From NCBI GenBank assembly GCA_014905825.1, contig JACGCN010000031.1:248001-312000 (forward strand): a stretch of 64,000 nucleotides of DNA, written 5' to 3'. The translations under genes were made by a program, and so were the position numbers. This stretch comes from Lyophyllum atratum (Eukaryota; Basidiomycota; Agaricomycetes; Agaricales; Lyophyllaceae). A model generated the notes under the pieces. The model saw only the letters and a program-made list of their open reading frames with translations, was not told where the DNA came from and did not search any database. Positions 12,804-27,509 of this stretch are shown in pieces (positions within the stretch are counted from its first letter, which is position 1; every line of letters begins with the position of its first letter).

Positions 12804-13857
12804 CTACGAGATGAGGAGGTAAGCATTCGTTGCGATGAGGAAGGCAGAATTTGTACGAACGAGAACATGCGTGTATGGCAAGAGGAAAGTATCCTTGGCG
12901 ACATTGCCTGAGGCCATGAGGATGACGTATGTCAACGCCCAAATGGTGAAGAAAGCACCGGATTCGACGAGGATTGTTACGAAACCAGTGTAGAACGATG
13001 CATGGAGCTTGCCCATGACATTCTCCACCTTTTGCCGCATCCAGTAGATCCGGAGGGATATGGCGAACGTAACGAAAAGGTTGAGGGAGACACAGAGAGA
13101 ATAGAAAGCCTTAGTATAGAGCGGTATTCTGGCAACCCACTCAGAGGTCGGAGGCTTGGTTTGCGAAACAAGGAGCGGAACGGACATCGCTGGATCAGGG
13201 TAAGGTATTTGATTCCGTGGTATAAGCGAGGTACTCACCAACTCTGGAAACATACAAAAGTGCAGGGAAGACGACGATAAGTCGATTGGCGTTCCACACC
13301 ACATATAGTCGATACAACTGCAGGAGAGCCATCATTAATTCCATGTGAGAGGTCAACCAAGAGGAAGCCAACCATCAAAATATCCCCTATCCAGGGCACC
13401 AAGGTCGTACTGAATTGGCAAGTAAGAAAATATGATGCAGAAGAGAAAAGTGTAGCTGCGCACCATATTTGGCCCATTGTATGGATATGGTTCGATAAAT
13501 GACTACTGTAATAAGCAAGGGGCCCCCCGGGATATTCGCGATTGTCGACAAAAGTCAATTCCGCATACTTCAGCATGCCCGCAACAGCAAGCGTAGCGAG
13601 GCAAAACAGTATGCTGGAATAGAAGACGATGGCCCAGTACATCCTCCCCCGTTTTGGTCTCGAAAGTAAAACCTGCGTCAGCTGGGTGTAGAGCATCAAC
13701 AGGGCGCCTGCGGACACATGCGGAACCGTGAGTGGGAAGCGAGATAGTGGCAATGGGAAGGCGGCTTACCATAGGCCAATGTAGCTATGAGCGTCCCATG
13801 GAAGCAAGAACGCTCCAGTTGAAGTTCTGCAGGTGTGGACGTTGAACCCTGCGACAT
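12804..13857 (-). CDS. Multi-span (7TM) membrane protein, basidiomycete family
   Basis: Integral membrane protein of a lineage-expanded basidiomycete family of unknown function. The start at 13857 gives MSQGSTSTPAELQLERSCFH, then TLIATLAYGALLMLYTQLTQ across the first intron. Later exons encode hydrophobic helices: AIVFYSSILFCLATLAVAGM, IWCAATLFSSASYFLTC, an exon with LYRLYVVWNANRLIVVFPAL, FYSLCVSLNLFVTFAISL, ASFYTGFVTILVESGAFF and TIWALTYVILMA. The YRLYVVW...RLIVVFPALLYV signature is common in the family. All exons join in frame. A TATATATA stretch about 65 bp upstream of the start (near 13921-13930) is a plausible TATA box. No catalytic motif is visible. Resemblance to receptors is topological only. 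Confidence 0.75.
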
Positions 13858-15256
13858 GGAGAGAGCAGTGGGCGGTCGAGGGTCAGGGGAACATGCCCGC
13901 GAAGAGCGCTTATGTAGGAGTGTATATATATGTATGCTCGTGGGGCAGCTGGCGTGATGGATCCAACGATCAAAGTCACAGGTCGGACGAAAATCGAATC
14001 ATTTGGCACCCTGACTCCAGCAACAGTTTCCCATGCTATTCCGATTCCCTCAGGATCTATTTCTTCCTGGGCAAAAGCCCTGGCTTGTTAGATGTTTTTT
14101 ACTGTCGTCCGATCCCATCCGCTTGCTGGCGATCGTTGAGGAGCAAGGCAAAATTGATGATTTGGACATCGGGAATAGTACTGTTGAAACACAGCTTCAG
14201 CTGATAGCCCCTGCATCAGCTGTCCAAAACAAGCTGTTGTCCGTATCCGAGGTTACTCGGGAAAGTCCCATAGAACTGTACTTGTATCGATGATGATCAT
14301 AGCGCTGTAGATACACAGTCTGCATGAGTGCATCAGTCGAAATGTGCCAGAAGGATATTCAGACAGACCTCAATAACGCGAGAAACGAAGCGCAAGGGAG
14401 CCTCTTGAGCCCCATTAACCTCACACGATATCCCCTTTTAATGCCTTGCGTCAGTAAACGTTGTTGAGCGCGTTTCAAAATGACCTAATCAGGGAAAACC
14501 GACATGCAAACCGCTGTCATCCCCGATGACAAGTTTCTGGTCTGGGAAAATCCGGCCCGTATCACCGGGTCATGCCATGGCTGACCGCAGCTGCTGCAGT
14601 CACTTTGCCCTTTCGACTGATTGTGTAGACATCTGATTTATATACATAGTAAGTGACTCGAAAGTCTATTGCAGCTACTCCACTCTTTCGAATACTCACA
14701 TTTTGCAAGGATACTGGCAGCCTCGTGCAAATGTAGAAGTCACAGCTATTTCCGTGAGATCCGCTTGGTTCCCATTACAGCGTGAGTCGGCGATCCTGGG
14801 ATGTGCTTGGATTATATACTTACCTAGGCTTGTTATTGACGCTCACCCACGAATTTCCTGGGAATGAAAACCTGTCGAAATGCCTCCACCCTGTTCCATT
14901 ATCCACACGCCTCCTGGTCTTTGCTAGGCTAGTATTTCCAGCTTTTGAATGTCTAGATTCCTTTCATCCGCAAGTCTCGGGATTCTTTGAACTCATATAA
15001 CCCAGTGAGTTCCGTAATCGCTCCTCGGGATCGTACCTTGCACGTTGAAACGAGGCACCATCCCTGCACGCCACAGATCATAAGGAGACCACTGGCTCGG
15101 TCATGCGGCTGGCTGCGTAATACTTCACCTACGTTACAGAAGGGTGCCAAACCTCTACAAGAGCCGCACGAGCTTACCACAGGTACCCAAAAAGCCGAAA
15201 GACGCGTGCCCATAAAAACCATGTCATTAATTTATACAAATTTATTGCTAACGATT
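13858..15256. other. Intergenic, 1.4 kb, no gene recognised
   Basis: It contains the promoter of the 7TM gene and the 3' flank of fungalysin 2. Open frames at 14033-14293, 14782-15000 and 14987-15412 lack recognisable domains, and the last overlaps the fungalysin 2 terminal exon on the other strand. Confidence 0.4.
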
Positions 15257-17964
15257 TCAGCATCCTGCAGGAACGGTCGACGAGTCGCGGAAGCCTGCTG
15301 CACCAACGCCCAACCCACGACTGGCGAATGCATTCCAAATGATGCATTTGTTAGCACCAGCGAATCGGTTAGCATCAGCTTGAATCCAAGCATCTCGAGC
15401 GTTCAAGACTAATCTTCAAGTCAGTAGTTGAAAATGAAAAGCATGGGAATTGACGGACATGTTGGGTTGCAAGGTTGCAGAGCGAGGGCATCAAGGAAGA
15501 GATGGAGGAAGACGACGTTCCCCTGGGTACCGGTGGGGTCGGTGCGAGCAGTTGCCGACCATCCATGGGCGCCCACGAGAGCAGCATATACGTTGTGGAG
15601 CATGTTTGCCCAAACCTCACCGACGTCTTTCAAAAGTCACACGAGAGAATGAGAGGCGATAAAAGGAGCGGACGTACTGTGGACCTCGTTAAGGGTTGCA
15701 ATACTTGAGTACCTCAAAGGGTTGACCGTTCTGACCATGGTGAACACAAGCTGAGCGGAGCTATTATTCTAGTGAGAACGCACGACTCACGCAGAGGTAG
15801 AGTAGGGGTGAGTCCTGATGCCACGAGTGTTGTTTTCAACGTATTGTCCCATTATGTAGTCTGGAACAGCGGAGGAGGTATGTTCCGTCCAACTATACTG
15901 GTGTGAGTATGAGATGCTGATAGAGAGACGAATGCAGCCTACTCGGCCATCGCATCGGACCAACCTAGGAATGCCATGAGATTGAGGCTACGAAAAGGGC
16001 GAAATGACGAACCTTCACCCATGCCTCCAGACTCTGTCGTCTGTAAGCATCGGCCTGTACCGCCTCCTGTCATCCGGTTTGTGACACCGTGCGTGTTCTC
16101 ATGAACAACAATGTCATTCTCCAATGCTCCGTCACGCTGAGGCTGTTAATTCCAATGAGGTCAGCGGGTTCTTCGAACAGTGTATCGAAGTAGACGTACA
16201 TTTGTGAAATCCCAAAGGAACATCCCTTTGAGCATACAGGTCAGTGTATCAAACTCGACGCGAAAATACCTTTCACGTACTCATAGCGCCAGATTGACCG
16301 CTTCATAGGCTGCGTTAGTAATGGACTTCGATTGAGAGTTGAGGCCTCACTCAGGTGGGGTGGAGAAGTCAGCATTGTCGATACCCGCTGTGCTTTGAAC
16401 GGAAATGGTCACGCGATCATTCTGCGCACCGCCCTTTCCAAAATTGTTGGTTTGGAAATTGAAGGCCGCCTGCATAGGTGAGTCGAGGTAAGAAGGGAAG
16501 CGACGAAGATGTGTGGTGGACAGTCTCTGACCTCGGTGAAACCATATCTGTGATGTGGAGTCAGTGCACGAATAGGCGAAGAGTGGACTCCCAGACGCAC
16601 TTGTATGTCAAGTCATGGATGGAGTTGACCAAGTAGAAAGCATTAGTGCGCGCTGCGTCAAGATTCACGGCAACAGTGGGGGCTTGGGCGGGGTTCTGCG
16701 TGAAAATAAAGTTTAGGCCAGTGGAGGACTGGGTCGTGACAGAGGTTTGGGTGCCCTTGAACGCGATGGCGTTGTTTCCCCTATAATTTCCATCAATGAT
16801 GTGAGGTGCTGAACCATACACTAACCAACTCACGCAGTTGTACTAAATTGAGATCTAATGAGTAGACGTTAGGGAAGAGAAGACTAAAGAACTGACGTTG
16901 ATGAGGTTGTGCCGGTATTGTGCCAGCCGCTAGGGGACGCAGTCAAGTCTTGTGGGTTGGTAAGTACCTCGAACCCCTGTGTGAGAATTTCCTTCTGGAT
17001 GGGGAGAACTCGGTACTGGAAAACTGTTAACCTCCTTCGACACATGATATGACGCGTGGGTATTTACCGAAGCCTTTGCGACGAAGTCCGTCACAGAGAG
17101 AAGGTCTCCAGAGTGGGCATCAACGAAAGCTTCGAACCATATTCCAGCGTCTTCGTCCTGGATTTGCACGACATGTGTAAGTGCAACAGAGCCATCCTCC
17201 TTAGCGAAGAACTCCAAGGTGGGCGGGTGTTGGTTGAATTTTCCTGACAATGCTCCCTCAGCCGTGGCGATGGCTGCGTCAAGAGTGATCGACGGAGTTG
17301 AAGAAGCAATTGATTCTGAACGCGGTCATGATTAGATCAGAAGACGCTATAATCAGGAATGACGAACTTGGTGTGACAAATGAAGACCCGAAGGCGACAA
17401 CCTGATATCACAGTAAGGATGTGAGAGGCTGTCAAGACAATGTACGCATACCTTGTTATCGTGATTGAACGCGACGTTGGCGACGGCGTTCGCGAATAGA
17501 ATGCCATCCTAGGAAAGCGCAAGTAAGAGGTTATTTTGGTAACTTACATGCAGGAAGCCGAATCTTACATGAGATTGCTTGAGGAAGACATGCTTCGCTG
17601 CTTCTCCGGAAAAGCTTGATTTTACCGCAATCGTGTTGGAGTTCACCTTCAGCTGAGACTCAACGAAGGCTACAGCAGAGTCTTCAGGGGTTGATTCAGC
17701 GCGTTTAGAAAGCGGATGATCGATTCCCTCCCCGAATGTCTATGGCGAAAGTCATCATCTATGTATGTGGTTTAGCGAAACAAGATATCGACGAACCAGG
17801 AAAGTGCTTGGTGGGTGGAAGGTCTCGATCTGGAGATCACGTCCAACATTGCGCGAACGATGCGTGGCAAGTTTTGCATGCGCGGGCCAGGGTGCCGCGA
17901 AGGCAGAGGAAGAAAACGCGACGGCAAGCAACACAGACGCGAGAAGCTTATGGAAGGACGCCAT
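15257..17964 (-). CDS. Fungalysin 2, secreted M36 zinc metalloprotease
   Basis: Second full-length M36 paralogue, in reverse orientation. I chose the ATG at 17964 because it opens a signal peptide ([20 protein letters not shown], then AFAAP). Propeptide exons include [20 protein letters not shown], and a conserved exon contains [20 protein letters not shown]. The zinc motif HENTH (about 16091-16105) is followed by [19 protein letters not shown]. The last exons give [39 protein letters not shown] and the terminal GC before TGA at 15257-15259. No frame break was found along the exons checked. A TATA-like TTAAATA lies about 90 bp upstream of the start. The product is expected outside the cell as a nutritional or virulence-type protease, which is a family inference. 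Confidence 0.88.
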
Positions 17965-19113
17965 TTCGAGTTCCACAGAAGATGTAGCAGGGACTTGTAA
18001 TAGACGATGAGTTTGGAAGCCAAAACCTGAGCTCTTGGGCTACATGCCCTCGTATTTAAGCATTCCCAGACCGGGGTCGGATGGGTACAACCGGTCGAAC
18101 GGGGGAGCTTGTGTGGATTCCAGAAACACGCGATAAGGAAGAAGACGGTGGTTTGTGATTTGTTAGCCTTGCGTCGTATGGTACCCAGCATGGTCAATGG
18201 ACTCATGATAGGTGGCCCAGGTCCGGAATACAGCTTAAGGTGAGCTTGCCTCGCTCGGAAAGCCAAGCAGGCGCCAGGCTATGACAGAACAGCTAAAAAA
18301 AGGTAGTGTAACAAACAAAGAAGCAGTTCAGGGTTTATCATGGCCACTAGCCATGCAGCACGTCAGTCCGAGCCACAAGGTTGTCTCCAGAGCGGCGTAA
18401 ACGACTCGGCGAGCAGGATCCGTGGGGCATCCGTGAGGGATCTAAATTTAGCAAAAAGTCGATGAGCTGTTCGCCTTCCATGCTCCACGAGACACCGATA
18501 GCGACTTTTGGTCGATTGTTCTCACCTTCCGGCCCTCATTGATAGGCTTGATAACGTGTCTATACTTGGCGGCACCCAATCAACAACGGGCTCCCGAGTG
18601 CCAAGTGTCCTACAAGCTTGAACCCAGACCCGTGGCATCATGTCCATGTAGGGGTAGCTGTGAGAGTGGATCGCATCGGTGTAAATCACCACATTGAATT
18701 TTCGGAAGAAGGCTACGTGATTCATTATGGAGGGGGAAGGTCAGCGTCTTCTGCCCAGAACATTAAAGATTCGTTGTTAAGTATATCGTCGCTGATCGAT
18801 CATATCAGGAACGAACGCATGCCCAGTTCCTTGCCTGCTCCAAACAAAAAGTAAGTATCCCGGGATGCACCGCACCGGGCGGACAGAGAGAGGAGAATGA
18901 AGAAGCTTAACCAGGGGCTTTCAATCGACCGACTTTGTTGCGCAGACGGGTCAAACAACAACATCCATGAACAAAGGCAGCATGTCTTTCTCCAGGATAC
19001 GATCAAGTGACTGGATATCAAAATAAATTAACGGCGCGGAATCAACGACGCTCGACAGCCGGTACTGGAGAGCCGCATACAACTGCGACGATGCACCAAA
19101 AACGCATCACATA
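17965..19113. other. Intergenic, 1.15 kb, no gene recognised
   Basis: This is the fungalysin 2 promoter side and the 3' flank of EXO70. Small open frames near 18522-18854 and 18800-19021 carry no recognisable motif. Confidence 0.4.
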
Positions 19114-21487
19114 CTATCGGTAGATGCTCTTCAGCTGGGTCTCAACTGCCTCTGTAGACATCTTGATATCTGAAAACAGATCAAAAAGCAAAATCAGCTG
19201 CCAAAGTATTGAACGAGAGCATAAGGGACGTACACTTTTGAGGATCTAAGTAGTGACAGCCGTGAGCAATAGGAACACAGGACCAGACGAATGGGTAGGA
19301 CTCACTCTTACTAAACTCTTTATCACGGTGCTTCTGCGAAAACCGTTGCAGAGAGGGTATCACAAGTTTCGCCACCTCCTCCCCGAGCGTCTCCCTCCCA
19401 TCTGCGTCGTCCTCCATCACTTTCGCCAGCTTGTGCCGTTCCATAACTTCCTCCAACAGATCGAAGAACCGCGTAAACTTCTCCTTCGTGGCGGCTTTGT
19501 TGGCCTTTTCTTTCGGATCGTCCGTCAAAGCCTGCATGAGCGGCGAAAAGTTCGAGTCGAAGTACGCCGCCTTGGCTGTTCGGAAGTTCGAGTTCAGGTA
19601 ATCCTGCGCGGTTTTAGGGAGTAGAGAGGGTAGGGCAGGGTGGACGGGCTCAAGTAGCAGATGGTGACGGAGGTAGGATACATTGTTCAAGAGGAAGATC
19701 GATGCGATCGCAGGCCTCCTCGATGAGCGAGATAGAGTGTTTAAGCTGGTGATGGCCGTTGCAACCACGTCATCTAAGAGGGAAGATTAGGTCGATAAGC
19801 GTGCCTGTAGCTGATGATACTCACAGACGTAATGTTCCAAGACCACAGCTTCATCGCTTTCGCCGACTTTAGCCGCTTTCCCCACCTGCACGCCTTCACC
19901 CATTTTCCAATTCCCATCGCCAAGCGTTAACAAGGCCGAACCGACCGCAGCCTGGACTTGTGGCAACCGTTCCATGTACTTGACGGTCTGGTTCGATGGT
20001 CAGACGACATGCGTTGAGAGGAGTTACGTGACCTACCGAGATTGCGAAGTCCGCGAGACCTGTTGTGACGAGCTCGCCCCCCTTTCCCAATGCGCCGAGC
20101 TTCAAATCGGCCAAGAACTCTGGGAAGCTTCGTAGACAGACTGCACGGAGGGTATGCAGACCATCCTTGAGCTCGTTGGTGTCTTTGCGGGTTTCGTTGC
20201 CTCGCCGTGACAGAAGGTCGTCCCATTGAGGTTGTAGGGAAAGCAGTGATTCGTATGCGGAGAGGGCCAGGAACGTATATTTGGGCAGTGATTTCTTGAT
20301 TAGGCCCACCAGGGATGTGAGAGTGGTGCTGAAAAGCGAGAGTATCGGCGCAAGTAGTGTGCTGTACGATGATCCGAGCATGGTTGGGCTCGCGATCGGC
20401 GTCAACTGCGTGAGCAGTTGGTACTCGTCCTGCCTTTGGGTAATTAGAAGACCGGCATTACGACGACTCGAATGGGATTCGTGACTGACCTCTGAGACAA
20501 TTAAAATCACTTCAACCCATTTGCCAAATTCCTTCCCAGCAGCAACGGGATCTATCGTGTCTGCCCGGTCAACGACACGTTTGCCCTGCGTTTCCAGACA
20601 CTTCTGTGACCAAACGCCTCTCATATCGGCGTACCCTCGTTGCGCATCTTTTAGAGTGGTAAGGATCGTTTGGGCAGCCGGGTGAGAGGGGTGCGTTGAC
20701 GGCAGAGGGAGTGTCCGCAGAAACGCCACCAGTTGACGGAGAGTCGCGAGAACATTCGACGGAAATGGGGTCATCGTCCATTCTGCACCTGGAGAGGGTG
20801 TGGACCCCGATGAGACTTCTGCGACGAGCTTAGTGTAGAGCTGGGTCAATTTCTTGGCTCCTGTTTCTATGAGACGCGCCTAAAGGAACATGCCAAGTCA
20901 GTCCGAGTTGGCCGCAGTGAGCGAGGTGATTACCGTTTCGGCAGTATCCTGGTCAGAGGACTTGAAAGCGATGCTCGCGTTCAGGCGTTCGAGTACCTCC
21001 CGATATCGGTCCAGCTGCCCTGTTTGCGGCCTTTCAGCGGGTTAGTTGTTGTCCGGAAGCTAAGACCTTGGTAACGCACCCCCTTAGGATCAAGGCCTCT
21101 TCTTCCGCTATCCCGTCCTGATTACTGCCCACCTCATCGATTTTGAGCAAGGTCTTGTCGATGTCTGCGGACGTCAGGTCAAGCCGGGTATGGGTGCAAG
21201 GCAGAACGCACTTGAGGCTCGTCTGTTCAGGATTTGTGTCGATGTGTATAGTGGCAATATTGATTTTTCGAGCTTCGCCAGTCGTGTATCGAAACTGTCA
21301 AGTATAGCTGGTCAGGTAAGTACGTAAACTCTTCAGGGTTTTCCTCGGGACGCACAGATCATACGTTGAGAAATTTGACGGGTCTTATTGAGGTTCTGCT
21401 CTAGCTGTATTGCTTGATTAGTTGAGTAAAGTCATATCTATCTGTTTTCAGGCTTACCAGCTCAATCTCGGCCGTCTCATCGTCCAT
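19114..21487 (-). CDS. EXO70: Exocyst complex subunit Exo70
   Basis: Subunit of the octameric exocyst that tethers secretory vesicles to the plasma membrane by binding PI(4,5)P2 and Rho GTPases. The start at 21487 gives MDDETAEIELLEQNLNKTRQ, a coiled-coil N-terminus, and short exons follow (SFDTRLAKLEKS). The core reads YTFLALSAYESLLSLQPQWD and SRRPAIASIFLLNNVSYLRH. The C-terminal helical domain is diagnostic: NFRTAKAAYFDSNFSPLMQA, KEKFTRFFDLLEEVMERHKL, LVIPSLQRFSQKHRDKEFSK, then NPQKYIK and the STEAVETQLKSIYR end. The basic KHRDKEFSKNPQKYIK patch is the phosphoinositide-binding region of the family. Exons join in frame and the length (roughly 600 aa) fits fungal Exo70. Confidence 0.92.
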
Positions 21488-22693
21488 GAGCTGTGATGCT
21501 GAAACTTGAAGTTAATTGAGAGTTGCTTGAGAGCTGAAATCAGCGGTGCTTACTTCAATGGTAACTGATCCAGTTATCTACCCTGTTGTCAGCTGCTCGT
21601 GCACCAATAACTAGGAATTGTAGGGATGAATAGCGTATACGTTCAAGGACTTGTCCGTTGTTGGTCGTTGCAAGGTCGCGGTCGTCGGGACGCTGCTCAC
21701 GGCCCGTTGCCGCTGATTTGGCCTAGAAGCAACTGCCAAATAAACCCACGTGATCTGACGCATATTTCTGTTCCAGCCGAGTCCGGATTCCTCACTGTCA
21801 CTCAGACTGACTTCATCAGGTTCACGAGGATTTATGATCCCAACTTCGTAACTTGCCATATATTCCCAAAGAACTCAGGAAAGATGCTTAGCGATTAACG
21901 ACATTGCTCCAATGCATCGTAACTGCTTTCGGAACGTTTTTACAGCTCAAGTTCCGATCAGCAACACCGGTCAATCTTCACGAGACCACCCTGCGCTCGC
22001 TGTATTACTGTTTGCACGGGTGCTGTTTATGGGTGTGAAGATAGACGCAGATAGTGGGTCGCCCTCCCGACTCCTAAGGAATGAGCTCTGTCACTATAAA
22101 CTAAAAAGCCTTTCTTACCATCTCAGTTTTATGGGCCAGGAAATGCCGAGTTCTAGGCGAGTTCTAGATCCATTCAATACTGGAATCTACTACTGAAATA
22201 GTTTCAGGCAGATAATAGATTATTGCGCTGGATGGCTACCAAATCACGGAGGCAAATTTTACAACTCAAGAAGTCCGACCGCCAGGGCGAATGCCCTTCG
22301 AAGAATACTTGAACGAGGAAAATGAGTGATACCTCGCGGAATCTCGAAGCCTTAATGCATTAGACGGTGAGCACGATAATAGCTGAGAAGCACGGGAGTT
22401 ACACTGCAGAGAGCTAGGAAGAGCGCAGCGGGTGCCAGGGTAACACTTAGAAGACTGGGTGTCGCACTGGGATCCTAACTCGGCATGACTGGATACGAGG
22501 GAGGATACTTATGTTCTACTGAGTTATGCAGTGGTCGAAACGTCGAATGAACAGGTCTCGGTCATAGAGCATGATGGTAATTGAGAAACTCGCGTCCCAC
22601 CCAACTCGGAGCTGGGTAAGTAATGTACAGGGTTATGGGGTTTCATTTACACATTTTGATATGAACCAAAACTTCTACAGGCTCCCAGGCGAT
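21488..22693. other. Intergenic, 1.2 kb, no gene recognised
   Basis: This is the upstream flank of EXO70 and the 3' flank of the CK1-like kinase gene. Frames at 21626-21898 and 21912-22196 show no conserved motif. No repeat was noticed. Confidence 0.4.
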
Positions 22694-23994
<1,301 letters not shown>

Positions 23995-24660
23995 ACATAA
24001 TGATCGTGGTTTGGGTCTAACGGTTTCTTTATAAATAACAGTGGCAAATAGCAACGTTCCGAATCCGGTCACCGAGGTGACCCTTGGGCGCCTGGGCCTT
24101 GATCCTAATCGAAAGCCTCAGGATTCCCTCTGATTCCTCAGTGATTCCTCACAGCCCTTCAGCGCCTTCTCAGTATCGATGATGTCGACTCCTCGAGTTC
24201 AAGTTCCGTATGTTCGACGTCAGGAACCCCCAGTCCTGTAAAACTTGTACAACCCCTTGTAAAACTAACTTCCATTGTCTCAAGTGGGACAATGGGATAC
24301 GCCATTCGTGACAGGCCGATCACTGCATTCTAAGGCCCACCCAAATCCCTAGACTATCTAGAGCCCTGAAAGGGTCTCACGCTAAGCTCGAAGAAACACT
24401 TATGCATCCCTGCCTTCGGTCTTCCTATCTCGCCACTCGATTCCACCCAAACTTGTTATGACAACCCCTCGATGGGTAGGTTTACCCGTCTTCCTCAACT
24501 ATTGTTTCCATGAAGAGCTCTTCCATCAGCTTAGCAATCATGAAAGGAACTGCCAAGCAGACCATTGTCTGCACGTCAACCACACGCTCCAGATGGTTAT
24601 AAGGCCGGGCCCGTCACACATGGCGACACTTCTCCGCTCCTCTTCTTGTCTCTCCTTTAG

Positions 24661-24704
24661 CTTTCACGCCACCTTTCACGCTTTCACGCTTTCACGCTTT
24701 CACG
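24661..24704 (+). repeat. Short tandem repeat TTTCACGC upstream of fungalysin 3
   Basis: The 8-mer CTTTCACG recurs about five times (with one variant unit) from 24661 to 24704, immediately upstream of the fungalysin 3 start at 24741. A TTATAAGG box lies near 24597-24604. The array is probably in the 5' untranslated region or core promoter. Confidence 0.7.
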
Positions 24705-24740
24705 CATCTGGTTATCGCGTTTTCTTTCGCTGTTCTGGAA

Positions 24741-27156
24741 ATGGCATCTTCCCTATTCCCTTCCTTCCTTCTCGTCGCTATCTACGCATCGCTCGTGCAG
24801 GCGGCACCGTGGCCGCTTTATGCAAGGCACTCCACACACCGCGTCAGACACATTGGTCGGTGCACTCCAGGTCAAGGCTTTCCACCCAAAGTCTACATTC
24901 GAGGTTAGTCCACCATCGCATTCCATGTCCCTGAACGTTGGATTGATATCGGCATGTGATCTAGACCTTCGGAAAGGGGATCGAGCAGTCCATCCCTGAA
25001 GGGCTCAAAGATTTATTAGTACCTCCAGCTCTAAATGACTCCGCCATCGCATTCGTGCAATCGCAGCTCGGCGTTGATGCTTCACAGGTCAGCTACCGCT
25101 CGGGCTTCACGGGGGGTACGAACAAGTTCGCCTATGTGAAGCAGACCCACGTGAGTTCCCCGCATTTTGATGACGGGCGGCATCTGATCCCCATCGTAGG
25201 AGGGTGTCTCCTTCGCCAATGCTGTTGCCAACATAGCGTGGAAGGACGGGAAGGTGGTCGCGTTTGGCTCGTCGTTCGTCAACATCAGTACGTTCCATCG
25301 CATGTTCTATGGCCACCCTCGATCTCACGTATAATAGGCAAAATTGCGGACGCAAAACCGACTCTTGCTATCGAAATTCTTATCCCTAAGGTCGAAGAAG
25401 CCCTTGACGGCAAGGTTAACGACCAGCCCCCGAGCGTCGAGTTCCTCGTGAACGAGGACGGTTCCGTTGCTCTTACTCATGTCGTCCAAATCCGGAATGA
25501 GAAGGCGGGGACGTGGCTCGAGGCCTATGTTTGCGCACACACTGGCCAGATTCTTTCGGTGACGGATTTTGTCGCACATGCTTCGGTGAGGATGTTCGAC
25601 ACTCTGTTACTACGCCAAGCTGACACCGATCCTCTAGTACACTGTTCTCCCAATTCAAAAGGAAACGTTTCCTGAAGGTCAAGAGACTTTGGTCGACCCT
25701 CAAGATCTGCTGGCTTCTCCCTTCGGATGGCACAGTAACGGTATCGAAAACACCACGAACACGGTGTCAGTCATCCTCTTCTTTCTCGACCACCAGCGTC
25801 CTAACTTGTTTCTAGTGGTAACAACGTCGCAGCGTTTGTGGGCGAACAGGTTTCCGTCGAGAGCACCGCAGGACTCAACTTCAACGTCAAGTACGATGAT
25901 ACGAAGGATCCCACCGAAGCTTCCAACATCCAAGCCGCGACGAACAACGCGTTCTATATCATAAACACGGTGCATGACTTCACCTACCGCTACGGCTTCA
26001 CCGAGAGCGCGTTCAACTTCCAGGATAGCAACTTTGACAAGGGCGGGAAAGGCGGAGACAGTGTCCTGATGTCCGTCCAAGACGCTTCGGGGCTGAACAA
26101 TGCCAACTTTGCTACCCCACCCGAGTACGTCGCCTTCTCCTTCGACAGCTGGTACACATCTGATTTCTTATGCTGTGCAGTGGTCAATCTGGAACCTGCC
26201 GCATGTTCATCTGGGATCTGACTAATGTTGGTGACGATCTACTTCTCAGAATGAGTAGAGACTGATACCTTCTTTCTGCTATAGCCTCGACGCGACGGAT
26301 CCCTGGAGACCGATATTGTCGTCCATGAGATGACCCACGGAGTCACGAACCGCATGACTGGTGGAGGCACTGGGCGATGCCTGCAGACAACCGAGGCCGG
26401 TGGAATGGGAGAGGGCTGGTCCGATGCGATGGCTGAGTACGTTCTAGATTCCCACCAAGATATCTTCTTCACTGATGGACTGTATCGTCACCTTACAGAT
26501 GGGTCAACTTTAAATCTGATAAGGTCAAGGACTTCGTGTTGGGCCAGTATGTTACGAACGATACAGCCGGGATCCGCACTTTCCCCTACTCGACGGACGC
26601 GTGCGTTACCATCTGTTGATCAGGTTCCGTTAGTATCAACAACTCATCCCCCATTTGCTCTACAGGAAGGTCAACCCGCTGCGCTATTCTAGCCTTGCCA
26701 AGCTCAACGAAGTTCACGGTACGTTTACCCCGTCGTGGCGAGATCATGTTTGTGATCCTCATCATGATCGTTTCCACCAGCCATCGGCGAAGTCTGGGCC
26801 AACATGCTTCACAACGTCCTTGCCGCCCTCGTGGCCGAGCGTGGTTTCTCTAAGACTGCCCTCACCAACCCCGATACAAACGAGGGTAATGTGGTCTTCA
26901 TGCACCTGTTCCTCGACGCGCTGCTTTTGCAGCCTTGCAACCCCACATGTGAGTAACTTCACATCCAGTGTTCTTAGCATACCTCATCATTTTTCCAACA
27001 GTCGTTTCTGCCCGTGACGCGTGGATACAAGCTGACGAGAATCGGTTCAACGGTGCCAACAAGTGCACGCTTTTCAAGGCCTTCGCCAGCCGTGGCCTCG
27101 GGCTCAACGCCGGTCCTGACTTTGTCGACAACACCGATGTCCCTGAAGGCTGTTAA
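24741..27156 (+). CDS. Fungalysin 3, M36 zinc metalloprotease, frameshift in propeptide
   Basis: Third M36 paralogue. The start at 24741 gives a signal peptide ([20 protein letters not shown], then AAP). After HRVRHIG the frame is off by one: removing the T near 24861 restores the paralogue-like sequence [14 protein letters not shown] up to the first splice donor. Everything downstream is in frame: [55 protein letters not shown], the zinc motif HEMTH (26324-26338) with [47 protein letters not shown] and the end NTDVPEGC. As written the mature enzyme could not be made. A single insertion could be a sequencing error or a recent loss. This gene (or a close relative) is the source of the fungalysin fragments at 29.3 and 42.6 kb. 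Confidence 0.85.
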
Positions 27157-27509
27157 GACTCTCTTGAAGTATCTTTACCATGTAAATAAGTTTTGTGCAA
27201 GTTTTTCGCTGCTCGTCATGTTTTCTCGACGCTGTTATGATGGGATTTAATTACTACTACTATCGTTTATTGGTTTTTGTCACCGCGTTGATTATATTAT
27301 TCATGTATCGTACAAGTTTTATGTACATCCGGGTCGAAAGAAGGTGAAATAAAAGACGTTGAAGGGACGTTTTCGGCGGTGCGAAGTACTGTTGCAAGAA
27401 ATTCGTGCTGACTTCGGTACCTCTCTGCAGCTCCAGCCCTCACGGTACTGCCCCGGTTGCCACCGAAAATCCTTCCAAGTGAAATGCTGCGCTTGCTAGG
27501 ACTGTATAA
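27157..27509. other. 3' flank of fungalysin 3, no gene recognised
   Basis: An AT-rich stretch with terminator-like content directly follows the fungalysin 3 stop. No coding sequence is seen before the duplicated segment starting near 27510. Confidence 0.4.

Noticed and set aside
14987..15412. Plus-strand 141-codon frame with a Cys-rich end, considered as a small secreted protein
   Set aside because: It overlaps the terminal exon of fungalysin 2 on the opposite strand and has no signal peptide or recognised pattern.
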